Source: Sulfitobacter undariae
Lineage (GTDB): Bacteria > Pseudomonadota > Alphaproteobacteria > Rhodobacterales > Rhodobacteraceae
Reading direction: 5' to 3'
DNA length: 64,000 nt
Assembly (NCBI RefSeq): GCF_014196805.1
Contig: NZ_JACIEI010000007.1
Span: 1 to 64,000, forward strand
Both the position numbers and the translations under genes were made by a program. Below the pieces are notes generated by a model. The model was not told the DNA's origin and searched no databases. It worked only from the letters and a program-made list of their open reading frames with translations. This document shows, piece after piece, positions 8,037-16,979 of this stretch; within the stretch, counting starts at the first letter, position 1, and every line of letters begins with the position of its first letter.

Positions 8037-9065
8037 TCAGACCTGTAGCGGAGGCGCGGTCCAATAAGAGAAACACGAGGCCTCGGCTTTGGCCAACCCG
8101 CGGTCTTTCAAATGTATCCGCGCAGCAGCAACCTCATCCCGCTCGGCAGCGACATAGATAAACCGGTCCTGTTCGGGCAGATCAATTTCACTCAGGATCG
8201 CTACGGGGCTGGTGTTTTGATCCCGCAGAACCCAATTCAAGGAAACCCCATCAGGGTGGATTAAGTTTTGGGCATCTTTGGCATCCGGAATGATCAACGA
8301 TGCGATACCTTTGGCGTTCTCAGGCAACCTCTCCAGCAGCCTTGCGATGACAGGCATCGCGGTTTCATCCCCGATCAGGCAGTGCCACGCGACTTCGCTG
8401 GCGGCTCTGCCACCACCGCCCGCGCCTGTGATCGCAATCTCGGTCCCGACAGCAAGGCTGCGCGTCCATTCTGTGACGCGGCCACCATCATGTAAGAACA
8501 CATCAAAAGCCAAACGCGCCATATCGTTGTCGCCAAACGTGATTGAGCGCGTGGTGTAAACAGGGCGATGCCATGCGGACATCCCACCGCCAGGCCATGT
8601 GGTGACACCGCCTGCATCAATCTCGGGCCACCCTGCCCCCTCAGGACCCAAGAGCAAACGGAAATGAAACGACCCTTCTGCGAACCGTGCAAGGTCAGCA
8701 CCCTCGATCGTAACACGTGTATAAGAAGGGCTGATCCGCTCGACCCCGACAACCGAAGCGATACTCAGGTTTGCAGGATGGCGGCTGCCAGCCACAGGCT
8801 CCCATTTCACCACAGTTTCCAGTTTTTCCATCCGCAGAGCAACTGCATCGCGCAACTGTTGCAACAAGGCTGGCGTCTTGGCCGAGAGTTCCAGTTTGGT
8901 TTTCTTGCGGTCCCCCGTCACCCTGAGCGACCCAGACCCCAGTTGCAGCAAGACCCCCTCAGCGTCCCGCTCAAGGTTCAAACCTGCCGATAACGCAAAG
9001 TTTTTAATCTTCTTGATTGTAAGTATGGAAGGCACGTCGAGCACTGCATTGCTTTGATGTGTCAT
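8037..9065 (-). CDS. Siderophore-interacting FAD protein with N-terminal DUF2218-like domain
   Basis: 342 aa. Residues about 1-95 (LRVTGDRKKTKLELSAKT..LQQLRDAVALRMEKL) resemble the DUF2218 domain often fused to these proteins. Residues about 105-235 carry the FAD-binding fold (SYTRVTIEGADLARFAEGSFHFRLLLGPEG, then WHRPVYTTRSITF). The C-terminal SIP domain holds GDETAMPVIARLLERLP and IYVAAERDEVAAARIHLKDRG. Family members (ViuB/YqjH type) reduce ferric iron in siderophores in the cytoplasm. It lies in the heme/iron locus, upstream-to-downstream after the HemS-like gene on the same strand, so the two are probably co-transcribed. Confidence 0.87.
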   Translation of the reverse strand: MTHQSNAVLDVPSILTIKKIKNFALSAGLNLERDAEGVLLQLGSGSLRVTGDRKKTKLELSAKTPALLQQLRDAVALRMEKLETVVKWEPVAGSRHPANLSIASVVGVERISPSYTRVTIEGADLARFAEGSFHFRLLLGPEGAGWPEIDAGGVTTWPGGGMSAWHRPVYTTRSITFGDNDMARLAFDVFLHDGGRVTEWTRSLAVGTEIAITGAGGGGRAASEVAWHCLIGDETAMPVIARLLERLPENAKGIASLIIPDAKDAQNLIHPDGVSLNWVLRDQNTSPVAILSEIDLPEQDRFIYVAAERDEVAAARIHLKDRGLAKAEASCFSYWTAPPLQV

Positions 9066-9167
9066 TTTCGTTTCCTCAGTAAGTAAGGCTTGGATAAAGC
9101 GGAAATTGCGCGGCCCCTGCCGCCAAGGAAATGACCTTTAACGCAATCCCCCAGCGGCAATGCAAAA

Positions 9168-9896
9168 TCAGGAAAGGCCAGCCGCCTCGACGGTCAAACC
9201 GCAAGGCATGCCGTCAGCATTCAGAGCAATGCGCAAACCCGCCTGCTCTTGCCATGACGCAATGCCACCCGCCTTCAGATGCAGGTGAAAGTCGGGGGTC
9301 ATCACATTGACAAACCCCATGGATGGTTTCACAGCTTCGACCTTACCGCGCCAAACCTGCGTCAGGCTGGGGGTTTGCGCTGTAATTTTCACCTCGGCGT
9401 CCATCGTGCTCAGTTGGGTAAACAAAACCATCGCTGGGTCCGTGTCCGAGATTTCGGGCGCAGTGCCGCGATCCACAACTGGACCCACGCGGTTGACGTC
9501 AACCTCTTCCATCGGCTTGGTTTCAAAGGCCGACAATGCTTGGTCCATTGGCTCGGTGCCCTCCATCCCCACAACCGAGAACATCACATCGCCTGCCTCA
9601 TTGGTGAATTTTAGCGTTGGAAAAACCTTGCCCCGCATCACCGAACTGCGGTCAATATGAATTGCGACAATTTCGTTGGGATCAACCACGCTCTCGTGAC
9701 ACGCCCCTGACAAGCGCACACCATCTGCGGTGACCTCAACGCTCTCCACTGGGCCAATACGTTCGTGGGTCACCCCCCGACCCGTTTGGACGATCACCAT
9801 CACTTTCCCCATCTTAGGAAGTGTTTTCAAAACAGTGGCTACATCTGTCCCAGTGATTTTTTCCAATGCAATAACATCGTTTTGCTGCTCGGCCAT
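9168..9896 (-). CDS. Short HemS/ChuX-like heme utilisation protein
   Basis: 242 aa from ATG 9894-9896, preceded by AAAGGG; longer readings lack a binding site. Residues about 12-125 follow the first half of HemS/ChuS proteins and the ChuX/HutX fold (VLKTLPKMGKVMVIVQT, then VDPNEIVAIHIDRS and TLKFTNEAGDVMFSVVG). Residues about 185-235 match the end of the second HemS half (GFVNVMTPDFHLHLKAGGIAS). HemS proteins are about 345 aa and ChuX about 165, so this is intermediate, as if the start of the second half were lost. Likely role: cytoplasmic heme binding, trafficking or degradation. It is divergent from the TonB receptor. Confidence 0.65.
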   Translation of the reverse strand: MAEQQNDVIALEKITGTDVATVLKTLPKMGKVMVIVQTGRGVTHERIGPVESVEVTADGVRLSGACHESVVDPNEIVAIHIDRSSVMRGKVFPTLKFTNEAGDVMFSVVGMEGTEPMDQALSAFETKPMEEVDVNRVGPVVDRGTAPEISDTDPAMVLFTQLSTMDAEVKITAQTPSLTQVWRGKVEAVKPSMGFVNVMTPDFHLHLKAGGIASWQEQAGLRIALNADGMPCGLTVEAAGLS

Positions 9897-10068
9897 TTGC
9901 GAACCCTTTGTGTAAATTGGAGGGGGTCGCTCGCTTGGTGCTGGCTGGTGTGGATATCCGCAGACGGCCACTGCGCGCAAATGTGACCATCTGCATCGCG
10001 GTGTCAAGGCGTATCAAAGTGGATTTGGCGACGTGAAATCGATGTAAAAATTATCCACGCCCCAATAC

Positions 10069-10097
10069 TTGACAAAAATAGTCGCCATTACTAGCAA
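10069..10097 (+). promoter_or_regulatory. Possible iron-responsive promoter of the TonB receptor
   Basis: TTGACA at 10069-10074 is followed 17 bases later by TAGCAA (10092-10097), a weak -10. The overlapping TGA-N9-TCG (10070-10084) is one base from the TGA-N9-TCA iron-rhodo-box described for Rhodobacterales iron genes. It lies about 100 bases upstream of the receptor start in the divergent spacer. Confidence 0.3.
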
Positions 10098-10195
10098 CGG
10101 GCAAGGTTTTCAGGAATCGACCGAAAACCGCCAGCATTCTGCCAGCGCATTAAAAGTTAACCAAAGGCATCGCTGCCTTGCTGGGAGTATTAAAC

Positions 10196-12451
10196 ATGAC
10201 CTTTCGTTGCCGCATCGCGGCCCTTTCAAGCACGGTCGCCATCGCCGCCCTGCTGCCTTACGGGGCGCTGGCACAAGACGTCGCTGATGATGAAAACCTG
10301 TTGGGGACAATCGTTCTAAGCACTGACCGTCAAGGTGATCAGGTACTGGATGTCCCAGCAAACATCACAGTAATCGACAGCGCCGAAATTGAGGCGCGCA
10401 ACATCACGGATATGCAGGAACTGACCCGCTATACGCCGGGTGTTTCAGTCTTTCGTCAAACAAACTCAACCGACCCGTTTAACACATTCAGCGGCTTCAC
10501 CATTCGCGGGGTCAGCGCAAACCGGGTCCAGATGCAAGTGGATGGTTCGCGCGTGCCCGAACGCATTATTGATGGCACACGTGACTATATTGATTTCAGC
10601 TTTACCAAACAGGTTGAGATCGTCAGAGGGCCCGCGTCGGTCCTTTGGGGTGCTGATGCGCTTGGTGGCATTGTTGCCCTTGAAACACTTGACCCCGAAG
10701 ATGTCCTTGACGGACGTGAACGTGGCGGGTCTGTGCGAACGGCCTACGATAGCTCAAACGACGGAGCAGATGTAGAGCTGACCTTCGGTCAAAAGCTCTT
10801 GCCTAACCTTGAACTGCTTATTGGACTGTCACGAGAAACCACAAGCGAGACCGAACTCTCAAATGCACGTGATGACGGCGGCGCATGGGGCTGTCCGCGC
10901 AATGTTGATTATGGCGCCAGCACCTGCGGAGAACTGGACCCCACCAGTGTTACCTCAAATCGCGGCTTAGCCAAGCTTGTCTGGACCCCAACCGACAACC
11001 ATCGTCTGGAGTTTACCTTAGATGCCTTGGAACGCACAACAACTGTAGATCACCGCGTCACGCGCGGCCCTGTTGTTTCCAGCTTTACAGGTTTACCGAC
11101 AGGCGAAATCATCAATTCCTACGATCGCGAGTTAGAAATCAGCCGCCAACGCTATGCCGTCGAGCATGAATGGGCCCTTGGCGGCGGCATATTTGATAGC
11201 GTCAAATCCACCCTAGCGTTCACCCCCAACTCTTACAGCCGCACTGGGGCCGAATTTTCTACTTCGGCTGCAGGCGACAGCATCATGTCATATGACAACC
11301 TTGATTACTCGGAAGAGTTTTTTGAGATTGATGTTCAGGCAAACGGTAGCTTTATCACGGGTAATCTGCGCCATGATTTTGTTTTAGGCATTGATGCAGA
11401 CCGTACCAAAACAGATTATGAGCGCATTGACCGCACCAATAACCTAACCACGGGCATAAACACCGAGACCCGCGCAGGAGGGTTCAACTTTGCCAATGCA
11501 ACGACAACACGTGCTGACATCTATATACAGGACAAAATCACATTTGGCGGCAACCGCTTTGAACTGACCTCGGGCCTGCGCTACGCGACCTATAGCCTCG
11601 ACCCACGTCCCAACGCAGACTATCAAGTTGTGACAGGAAGCGAACCCATCAAGCGCAGCGATCAAAAGCTGCTGAAAAGCCTTGGCGCAACTTACCATTT
11701 CAATGACACATATTCGGTTTGGGCCAAATATGGTGAGGGTTTCAAAATGCCCACCTCGCAGCAATTATTCACTTCACTGCCAGGTTCATTTTTCAATCTA
11801 ACCCCAGCGCCCGACTTGAAGCCTGAAGAGGTCAAAAACATCGAACTAGGTGTCCGTGGCCAATTTGGTCGTGGCTTCTTTTCTGTAAATGCATTCAAGG
11901 CAGATTATACAAACTTCATCCAATCCTTCTACAATCCTCCCGGCACAAGCGATTACACTTATCGCAACCTTTCATCCGTTGATATTTGGGGGATCGAAGC
12001 GTCCGGTTCTTGGGAAATCAAAGATGATTTGAACGCGAATTTCTCTGCGGCCTACCAAAAAGCCACCCAGAGGGTGAACTCTGGCAGCGCAGAAACACCT
12101 CACAATGTGGCCCCGCTCACTGCGACGATCGGGTTGGCCTACGACATGCCGCAATACGACTTGCAGCTTGAAGCCATCGGAACATTTTCTGCGGGTGTTG
12201 AGGATACAGATAAATCAACAGCCTTCAAACCTGCGGGATATGGAATACTGGACCTATACGCGACATGGACACCTAACAAAGTGGGTAAGTTCACTGTTGG
12301 TGTTCAGAACGTCTTTGACCGCCGTTATTTCCCAGCATCGGCAGCAAGCTATGGCGCAACTGCAACAAACAGCGTCGCGGCAGGCAGCCCTCTAGAACTT
12401 CAAACTGGTTTAGGACGCACGATCCAAGTGTCCTACCAAATGGAGTTTTAA
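10196..12451 (+). CDS. TonB-dependent heme/iron receptor
   Basis: 751 aa from ATG 10196, with GGGAG about nine bases upstream; an in-frame TTG at 10178 is less likely. Signal peptide MTFRCRIAALSSTVAIAALLPYGALAQ. The TonB-box region is around VADDENLLGTIVLSTD, the plug spans about 40-160 (VPANITVIDSAEIEARN, GFTIRGVSANRVQMQVDGSRVP, VEIVRGPASVLWGADALGGIV), and the barrel ends QVSYQMEF with a terminal aromatic. The plug motifs fit the hemoglobin/transferrin/lactoferrin receptor subfamily. Neighbours (HemS-like, flavin siderophore reductase, ChaN) support heme or another iron source. No NPNL heme motif was noticed, so the ligand is open. Confidence 0.88.
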   Translation: MTFRCRIAALSSTVAIAALLPYGALAQDVADDENLLGTIVLSTDRQGDQVLDVPANITVIDSAEIEARNITDMQELTRYTPGVSVFRQTNSTDPFNTFSGFTIRGVSANRVQMQVDGSRVPERIIDGTRDYIDFSFTKQVEIVRGPASVLWGADALGGIVALETLDPEDVLDGRERGGSVRTAYDSSNDGADVELTFGQKLLPNLELLIGLSRETTSETELSNARDDGGAWGCPRNVDYGASTCGELDPTSVTSNRGLAKLVWTPTDNHRLEFTLDALERTTTVDHRVTRGPVVSSFTGLPTGEIINSYDRELEISRQRYAVEHEWALGGGIFDSVKSTLAFTPNSYSRTGAEFSTSAAGDSIMSYDNLDYSEEFFEIDVQANGSFITGNLRHDFVLGIDADRTKTDYERIDRTNNLTTGINTETRAGGFNFANATTTRADIYIQDKITFGGNRFELTSGLRYATYSLDPRPNADYQVVTGSEPIKRSDQKLLKSLGATYHFNDTYSVWAKYGEGFKMPTSQQLFTSLPGSFFNLTPAPDLKPEEVKNIELGVRGQFGRGFFSVNAFKADYTNFIQSFYNPPGTSDYTYRNLSSVDIWGIEASGSWEIKDDLNANFSAAYQKATQRVNSGSAETPHNVAPLTATIGLAYDMPQYDLQLEAIGTFSAGVEDTDKSTAFKPAGYGILDLYATWTPNKVGKFTVGVQNVFDRRYFPASAASYGATATNSVAAGSPLELQTGLGRTIQVSYQMEF

Positions 12452-12457
12452 GTCGCC

Positions 12458-14182
12458 ATGCGCCGGATTCTAAAACAAATAACGGGCCTGACGTGGCGGG
12501 CCATAAGCGGGCCCGGCGCATGGAAGGGCATCCTTCTCTATCTCGTTGTCCTTTCGCTTCAATTCGTAGGCGTATGGATCTCGGTCCGTTTCATCGCGTG
12601 GTCGAAGGATTTCTATGACGCCATTGAAAACATGCAGGCCGATGTTGCTTTGGCACAGATCGGTGTATTTGCAGGGTTAACCGCAGTGTCGGCGGGCACC
12701 TACCTTGTCATGCGTTGGTTGCGCCAGCAGTTGCTGATGCATTGGCGCCACCGCCTCACGGACCGCGCATTGGACGCGTGGATGGAAAACGGGGCCTATT
12801 GGCACTTGCGCCCCGGACTTTCGCCCGATGCGATAGACAATCCAGATCAACGGGTGGCGGATGATTGTCGCAAATTCATTGATCATCTCTTGGAGGAAAC
12901 ACTTGATCTAATCTCCAGCAGTGTCGCCTTGGTATCCTATTGCGTGATCCTTTGGTCCCTCTCCAGCTTTGCCTTGGAGTTCACCTTTATGGGGCGTGAC
13001 ATCTCGATCCCCCATTACATGTTCTGGCTGGCGTTCATCTATGTCGGTATTTCCAGTGTTGCCACACACCTGTTGGGCAAGCCCCTGAAATCCATTGTTT
13101 TCGCACAAGAGCGCCGCGAAGCTGATTTTCGGCATGCTCTGATCCAACTGCGCGAAACCGCAACAGAAGTAGCACAATCGCGCGGCGAAGCAGCTGAGCG
13201 GCGCAGGTTGGACGGGCGTTTTTCGGGCATCCAAGAAAATTGGCACCAATTACTGCGCCGCCAGTTCATCATGGGCCTATTCACGCGCCCATATTACCAA
13301 ACCATTATGCGTGTTCCGACCTTTTTCGCCCTTCCTGCCTATTTTGCAGGGGCTGTGACATTGGGCGGCATGATGCAACTCGGCTCGGCTTTCGGACGGG
13401 TGACCCAAACCTTAAGCTGGTTCATATTCTCCTATCGCAAGCTGGCCGAATTTGTGGCGGTAACAGAACGGTTGGACGGGTTGTTCAAAGCGGTGGAAAG
13501 CCCCGCCCCCATGCCGAATGCGCCCTGCGACATCAAACGCTTAATCCCAAACACTGGCTACATCGCATGGCGTGATTTACAGCTTTGCACCCCTGACGGG
13601 CGCGATCTGTGTCCCGTCCCAGACACCAGAATAGAAAAAGGCGAACGGATTTGGCTTTCAGGTGCATCGGGCCAAGGTAAAACCACGCTTTTGTCTGCCA
13701 TATCGGGCCTTTGGCCTTATGGCACCGGACACATCGAAGCCCCATCTGAAGAGTTTCTTTTCCTGCCCCAAACCCCACAAGTCTTTGCGGAAGGCATGGC
13801 CGCTGCTGCCTGCTATCCCGGTGATCCTGCAGATATCGACCCCAGCGAATTGCGCGCTATTCTAACGCGTGTTGGCCTTGGCCACCGTCTCAGCGGGCTT
13901 GAAAAGACAGGGACAGAAGGCACCGAGGGCCTGTCTATCGGTGAACGCCAGCGCCTCGCTCTTGCACGTATTCTAATTTTACGCCCCAAATGGGTGTTGC
14001 TGGATGAAGCCACAAGCGCATTGGACGCCGAAGCCGAGGCGGCATTGCTGGGCATCATCAGGGCCGAACTCCCAGACACAACCCTCATCTGTGTCGCCCA
14101 TCACGCGCCCACAGCGCTGTATCCTTACCGAACGATCAACATTGGCACCCCCGAGCCCCTCACCGAAAGGCTGACCGCATGA
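12458..14182 (+). CDS. SbmA/BacA (YddA-type) ABC transporter, fused membrane and ATPase domains
   Basis: 574 aa, beginning six bases after the TonB receptor gene. The N-terminal ABC_membrane_2 domain (about 1-330) has helices at ILLYLVVLSLQFVGVWISV, AQIGVFAGLTAVSAGTYLVM, LVSYCVILWSLSSFAL and MFWLAFIYVGISSV, with the typical FYDAIEN and MHWRHRLTDRALDAWM motifs. The ATPase domain has Walker A SGASGQGKTTLLS (about 405), signature LSIGERQRLALAR, Walker B WVLLDEATSALD and switch His in VAHH. E. coli yddA sits beside the TonB receptor gene yddB in the same way. Role inferred: inner-membrane step for the ligand imported by the receptor. ChaN overlaps its stop (ATGA). Confidence 0.85.
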   Translation: MRRILKQITGLTWRAISGPGAWKGILLYLVVLSLQFVGVWISVRFIAWSKDFYDAIENMQADVALAQIGVFAGLTAVSAGTYLVMRWLRQQLLMHWRHRLTDRALDAWMENGAYWHLRPGLSPDAIDNPDQRVADDCRKFIDHLLEETLDLISSSVALVSYCVILWSLSSFALEFTFMGRDISIPHYMFWLAFIYVGISSVATHLLGKPLKSIVFAQERREADFRHALIQLRETATEVAQSRGEAAERRRLDGRFSGIQENWHQLLRRQFIMGLFTRPYYQTIMRVPTFFALPAYFAGAVTLGGMMQLGSAFGRVTQTLSWFIFSYRKLAEFVAVTERLDGLFKAVESPAPMPNAPCDIKRLIPNTGYIAWRDLQLCTPDGRDLCPVPDTRIEKGERIWLSGASGQGKTTLLSAISGLWPYGTGHIEAPSEEFLFLPQTPQVFAEGMAAAACYPGDPADIDPSELRAILTRVGLGHRLSGLEKTGTEGTEGLSIGERQRLALARILILRPKWVLLDEATSALDAEAEAALLGIIRAELPDTTLICVAHHAPTALYPYRTINIGTPEPLTERLTA

Positions 14183-14991
14183 AAGACGCACAGGAAATTA
14201 TTACAGGCTGGATCGATCCTGACACTGGCAATCAGATGGAGGCAAGCCATGTGATTGCCAACGCGGTCGCAGCCCCTGTTGTGCTGCTGGGCGAACAGCA
14301 TGACCGCGTTGATAATCACCTGTGGCAGCTTCAAGTCTCACAGCAGATATTCGCACAGCGCCGTGACATCGTCATGGGATTTGAAATGTTCCCTGCACGG
14401 CTTGACCCTGTTTTGGCACAATGGAGCGCAGGGGATCTGTCCGAGGAGGCGTTTTTGGAAAAAGCCGAGTGGAAAACCGTGTGGGGGTTTGATCCTGAGC
14501 TTTACCTGCCCTTGTTTCGCTTTTGCAAAGACAACGCGATTTCCATGATTGGCCTAAACTGCCGCCGCGCCTTGGTCAGTGAAGTGGGTGCCGACGGCTG
14601 GGAGGGCGTTCCAGTTGAGAACCGTGAGGGACTAACCCCCGCCCTACCCGCATCCCCCGCCTACCGCGAATTCCTGTTCCAGATCACGGGTGGTGTGCGT
14701 GAAGGGCGCAAAGCACAATCTGCCCAAGACCCCGAATTTGACCGCTTTGTACGTGCCCAGCAAACTTGGGACCGCGCCTTTGCCTGCCGCATCGCGGATG
14801 TCGTGTCACAGCCAGATGCCCCACTGGTCATTGGCATCATCGGGCGTGGACACCTTGAATACCATCACGGCACCCCGTTTCAGTTAGAGGACCTTGGCGT
14901 GCCCAACACGCAAGTCCTTCTTCCTGCGGAACAAGGGCGCGAAATCAAGCCTCAAGTCGGTGACGCCGTTTACCGGTTGCCCACAACCTGA
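14179..14991 (+). CDS. ChaN-family (DUF399) heme-binding protein
   Basis: 270 aa. It carries the ChaN hallmarks: VVLLGEQHDRVDNHLWQLQV near the start, GFEMFPARLDPVL, and the late GIIGRGHLEYHHGTPFQL. Known ChaN proteins are iron-regulated lipoproteins that bind cofacial heme pairs. This one lacks a visible signal peptide or lipobox, so it may be cytoplasmic. Its start overlaps the stop of the SbmA-type transporter by four bases, tying it to the TonB receptor operon. The heme ligand residues cannot be assigned from sequence alone. Confidence 0.82.
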   Translation: MKDAQEIITGWIDPDTGNQMEASHVIANAVAAPVVLLGEQHDRVDNHLWQLQVSQQIFAQRRDIVMGFEMFPARLDPVLAQWSAGDLSEEAFLEKAEWKTVWGFDPELYLPLFRFCKDNAISMIGLNCRRALVSEVGADGWEGVPVENREGLTPALPASPAYREFLFQITGGVREGRKAQSAQDPEFDRFVRAQQTWDRAFACRIADVVSQPDAPLVIGIIGRGHLEYHHGTPFQLEDLGVPNTQVLLPAEQGREIKPQVGDAVYRLPTT

Positions 14992-15169
14992 CCTTTGGTT
15001 CCGCCCCTGATTGCGTGGTGAGGCCCAAAGCAACGATAACAAACTATCATACCTTACGCAGAACCGTGTTTGTCAGAATGCCGCCCTCCTCTACAGTCAG
15101 CATAAATCATTGCCCCTGCGCGCATGGCCTGTCAAAATAGCGCAAACCTGCGACAGCCAAGGGGCGAAT

Positions 15170-15778
15170 ATGCAAAACTGGGCGGTATTTACTGGCGACA
15201 TTGTACGCTCTAGCGACATGGGCGCGCAGGTATTGGGCGATGTGTTTGCCGCGCTGGAAAGCGCGGCAAAGGGTATCGGGTGCTGGCCCGATAGCCAAAC
15301 CGCATTTGCACGGTTCCGCGGCGATGGTTGGCAAATGGCCCTGCCGCCTATCTATGCCATGCGTGCCGCTTTGGTCATGCGTGCTGCCGTGCGCACAACT
15401 GGCAAAGGCCATGACACGCGCTTTGGGATCGGCATCGGTGTGGGCCATCTGACGGGCAATGATCTGGCTGGTGCCGACGGTCCTGCCTTTTTGCAATCGG
15501 GTCACGCGTTGGATACGCTCAAACGTGCGCCACGTATGGCCGCCCCCGATGCCCCACAACACTTGCGCACAGCCCTACCCCTTGCCGACCGTATCGCCTT
15601 GGGCTGGACGCAGAAACAAGCACAAGTGGTTCTTGCCCTGTTGGCCCCCAATGCCCCGACACAAGACGCCCTCGCTCAAAGCCTTGGCCGTAGCCGTCAG
15701 ATGACGCAAAAACAGGCGGATTCCGCAGGTGTTTCCGCGCTTCTTGACTGCTGTAGCGCATTTGAAACCCAGAAATAG
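15170..15778 (+). CDS. SatD-like protein with C-terminal helix-turn-helix
   Basis: 202 aa from ATG 15170, with AAGGGGCG just upstream; a longer frame lacks a site. The N-terminus MQNWAVFTGDIVRSSDMG fits the SatD-type start (TGDIxxS), followed by ARFRGDGWQMAL, a pattern reminiscent of class III nucleotide cyclase folds. The last 55 residues (WTQKQAQVVLALLAP..TQDALAQSLGRSRQMTQKQ) look like a winged or Sigma70 region 4-like DNA-binding helix pair. SatD-type genes are typically next to DUF3307 membrane proteins, as here. Probable sensor-regulator of the pair; the ligand is unknown. Confidence 0.65.
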   Translation: MQNWAVFTGDIVRSSDMGAQVLGDVFAALESAAKGIGCWPDSQTAFARFRGDGWQMALPPIYAMRAALVMRAAVRTTGKGHDTRFGIGIGVGHLTGNDLAGADGPAFLQSGHALDTLKRAPRMAAPDAPQHLRTALPLADRIALGWTQKQAQVVLALLAPNAPTQDALAQSLGRSRQMTQKQADSAGVSALLDCCSAFETQK

Positions 15779-15784
15779 CAACTA

Positions 15785-15817
15785 AATTAGGTTGCATAAA
15801 TAAAAAGCAACCTAATT
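15785..15817. promoter_or_regulatory. Perfect palindrome between SatD-like and DUF3307 genes
   Basis: Arms AATTAGGTTGC (15785-15795) and GCAACCTAATT (15807-15817), 11 bases each with no mismatch, separated by 11 AT-rich bases. It lies 22 bases before the DUF3307 ATG and six bases after the SatD stop. No T run follows, so an operator is more likely than a terminator. The neighbouring HTH protein is the obvious candidate binder. Confidence 0.6.
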
Positions 15818-15838
15818 CACATAAAGACAAAATCGCAC

Positions 15839-16561
15839 ATGAATTTGCCCATCATCCCCCTCCTCACGATCGAACTTCTGGTCGCCTTGGTCGCGGCACA
15901 TCTGCTGGCAGATTTTGTGTTTCAAACCACACATATGGTTCTGAATAAGCAACGGCCTTGGATCATGCTGATGCATGGGGCGCATGTCTTTGCGATCACA
16001 GCCTTGCTGTCAGGTGGCGCGATGTTGCTGAGCCTTGGCATTGCGCTGAGCCATATCGCAATAGATACGGTCAAAATCAAATGGGCACCTGATACGCTGC
16101 GGACCTATTTACTGGATCAATGCGCCCATCTTGCTGTTTTGCTCTACGCTGTTTTGTGGTTGCCTGCATGGCTGCTGGCCCCGTGGTGGCCCCCGCTGTC
16201 CACAGATATGATCCAGATCGCACTGGTGCTTTGCGGGTTGATCACCGCCACATTGGCGGGAGGCGTGGCCGTCGGCCAATTGATGAGCCGCTATAAATCA
16301 GACGCACAGCCAGATGGCTTGGAATATGCAGGCCGGATGATTGGCCTGATGGAGCGGGGCTTGATCTTTTTGATGGTCATGATCGGCGAACCTTCTGGCA
16401 TTGGTTTTCTCATCGCTGCCAAATCTATTTTGCGCTTTGACACTGTCGCCCGTGACCAGAAGATGAGCGAATATGTCATCATCGGCACATTAGCCTCCTT
16501 TGGCTGGGCGCTGGGCGCCAGTTTCGCCACCATGGCAACGATGCGCGCTCTGGGTTACTAG
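15839..16561 (+). CDS. DUF3307 integral membrane protein
   Basis: 240 aa. N-terminal helices (LLTIELLVALVAAHLLADFVFQT) carry the family HLLADFxxQ signature, with MVLNKQRPW and the later MHGAHVFAI and LSHIAIDTVKIKW motifs. About six to seven membrane segments follow, ending SFGWALGASFATMATMRAL. Function of the family is not established. Pairing with the SatD-like gene and the palindrome between them suggest joint control. Confidence 0.78.
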   Translation: MNLPIIPLLTIELLVALVAAHLLADFVFQTTHMVLNKQRPWIMLMHGAHVFAITALLSGGAMLLSLGIALSHIAIDTVKIKWAPDTLRTYLLDQCAHLAVLLYAVLWLPAWLLAPWWPPLSTDMIQIALVLCGLITATLAGGVAVGQLMSRYKSDAQPDGLEYAGRMIGLMERGLIFLMVMIGEPSGIGFLIAAKSILRFDTVARDQKMSEYVIIGTLASFGWALGASFATMATMRALGY

Positions 16562-16616
16562 CCCCTTGAGATTAAAGTCATGCACGCCTATCTAGGATAG
16601 TAGAAGGAGCACCCAT

Positions 16617-16979
16617 ATGTTCGGAATTCCAGGCAAACAAGCGGTCACCATGACCGACAAAGCAGCAGCGCAAATCATCAAACTGATGACTGCCAAAGGC
16701 CACGCTGGCCTGCGCATCGGCGTGAAAAAAGGCGGCTGTGCGGGTATGGAATATACCATGGAATATGTGGATGACGCCGATCCCAACGACGAAGTTGTGG
16801 AGCAAGGCGGCGCATGTGTGATGATCGCTCCGATGGCACAGATGTTCCTGTTTGGCACGCAAATCGACTATGAAACATCGCTGCTGGAATCAGGATTCAA
16901 ATTCAACAACCCCAACGTTTCCGAAGCATGTGGATGTGGTGAATCGATTAAATTCGACGAAGCCCTCTTTGCCAAGTGA
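16617..16979 (+). CDS. HesB/IscA/SufA-type iron-sulfur cluster carrier
   Basis: 120 aa, with GAAGGAG ahead of the ATG. It has the A-type carrier pattern: VTMTDKAAAQIIKLM, LRIGVKKGGCAGMEYTMEY (first ligand Cys43) and the closing SEACGCGESI (second and third Cys). These three cysteines hold a [2Fe-2S] or [4Fe-4S] cluster or iron for transfer to apoproteins. No isc/suf operon is adjacent, so it is a stand-alone A-type carrier. It overlaps the TfoX-N gene by four bases (GTGA). Confidence 0.9.
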   Translation: MFGIPGKQAVTMTDKAAAQIIKLMTAKGHAGLRIGVKKGGCAGMEYTMEYVDDADPNDEVVEQGGACVMIAPMAQMFLFGTQIDYETSLLESGFKFNNPNVSEACGCGESIKFDEALFAK

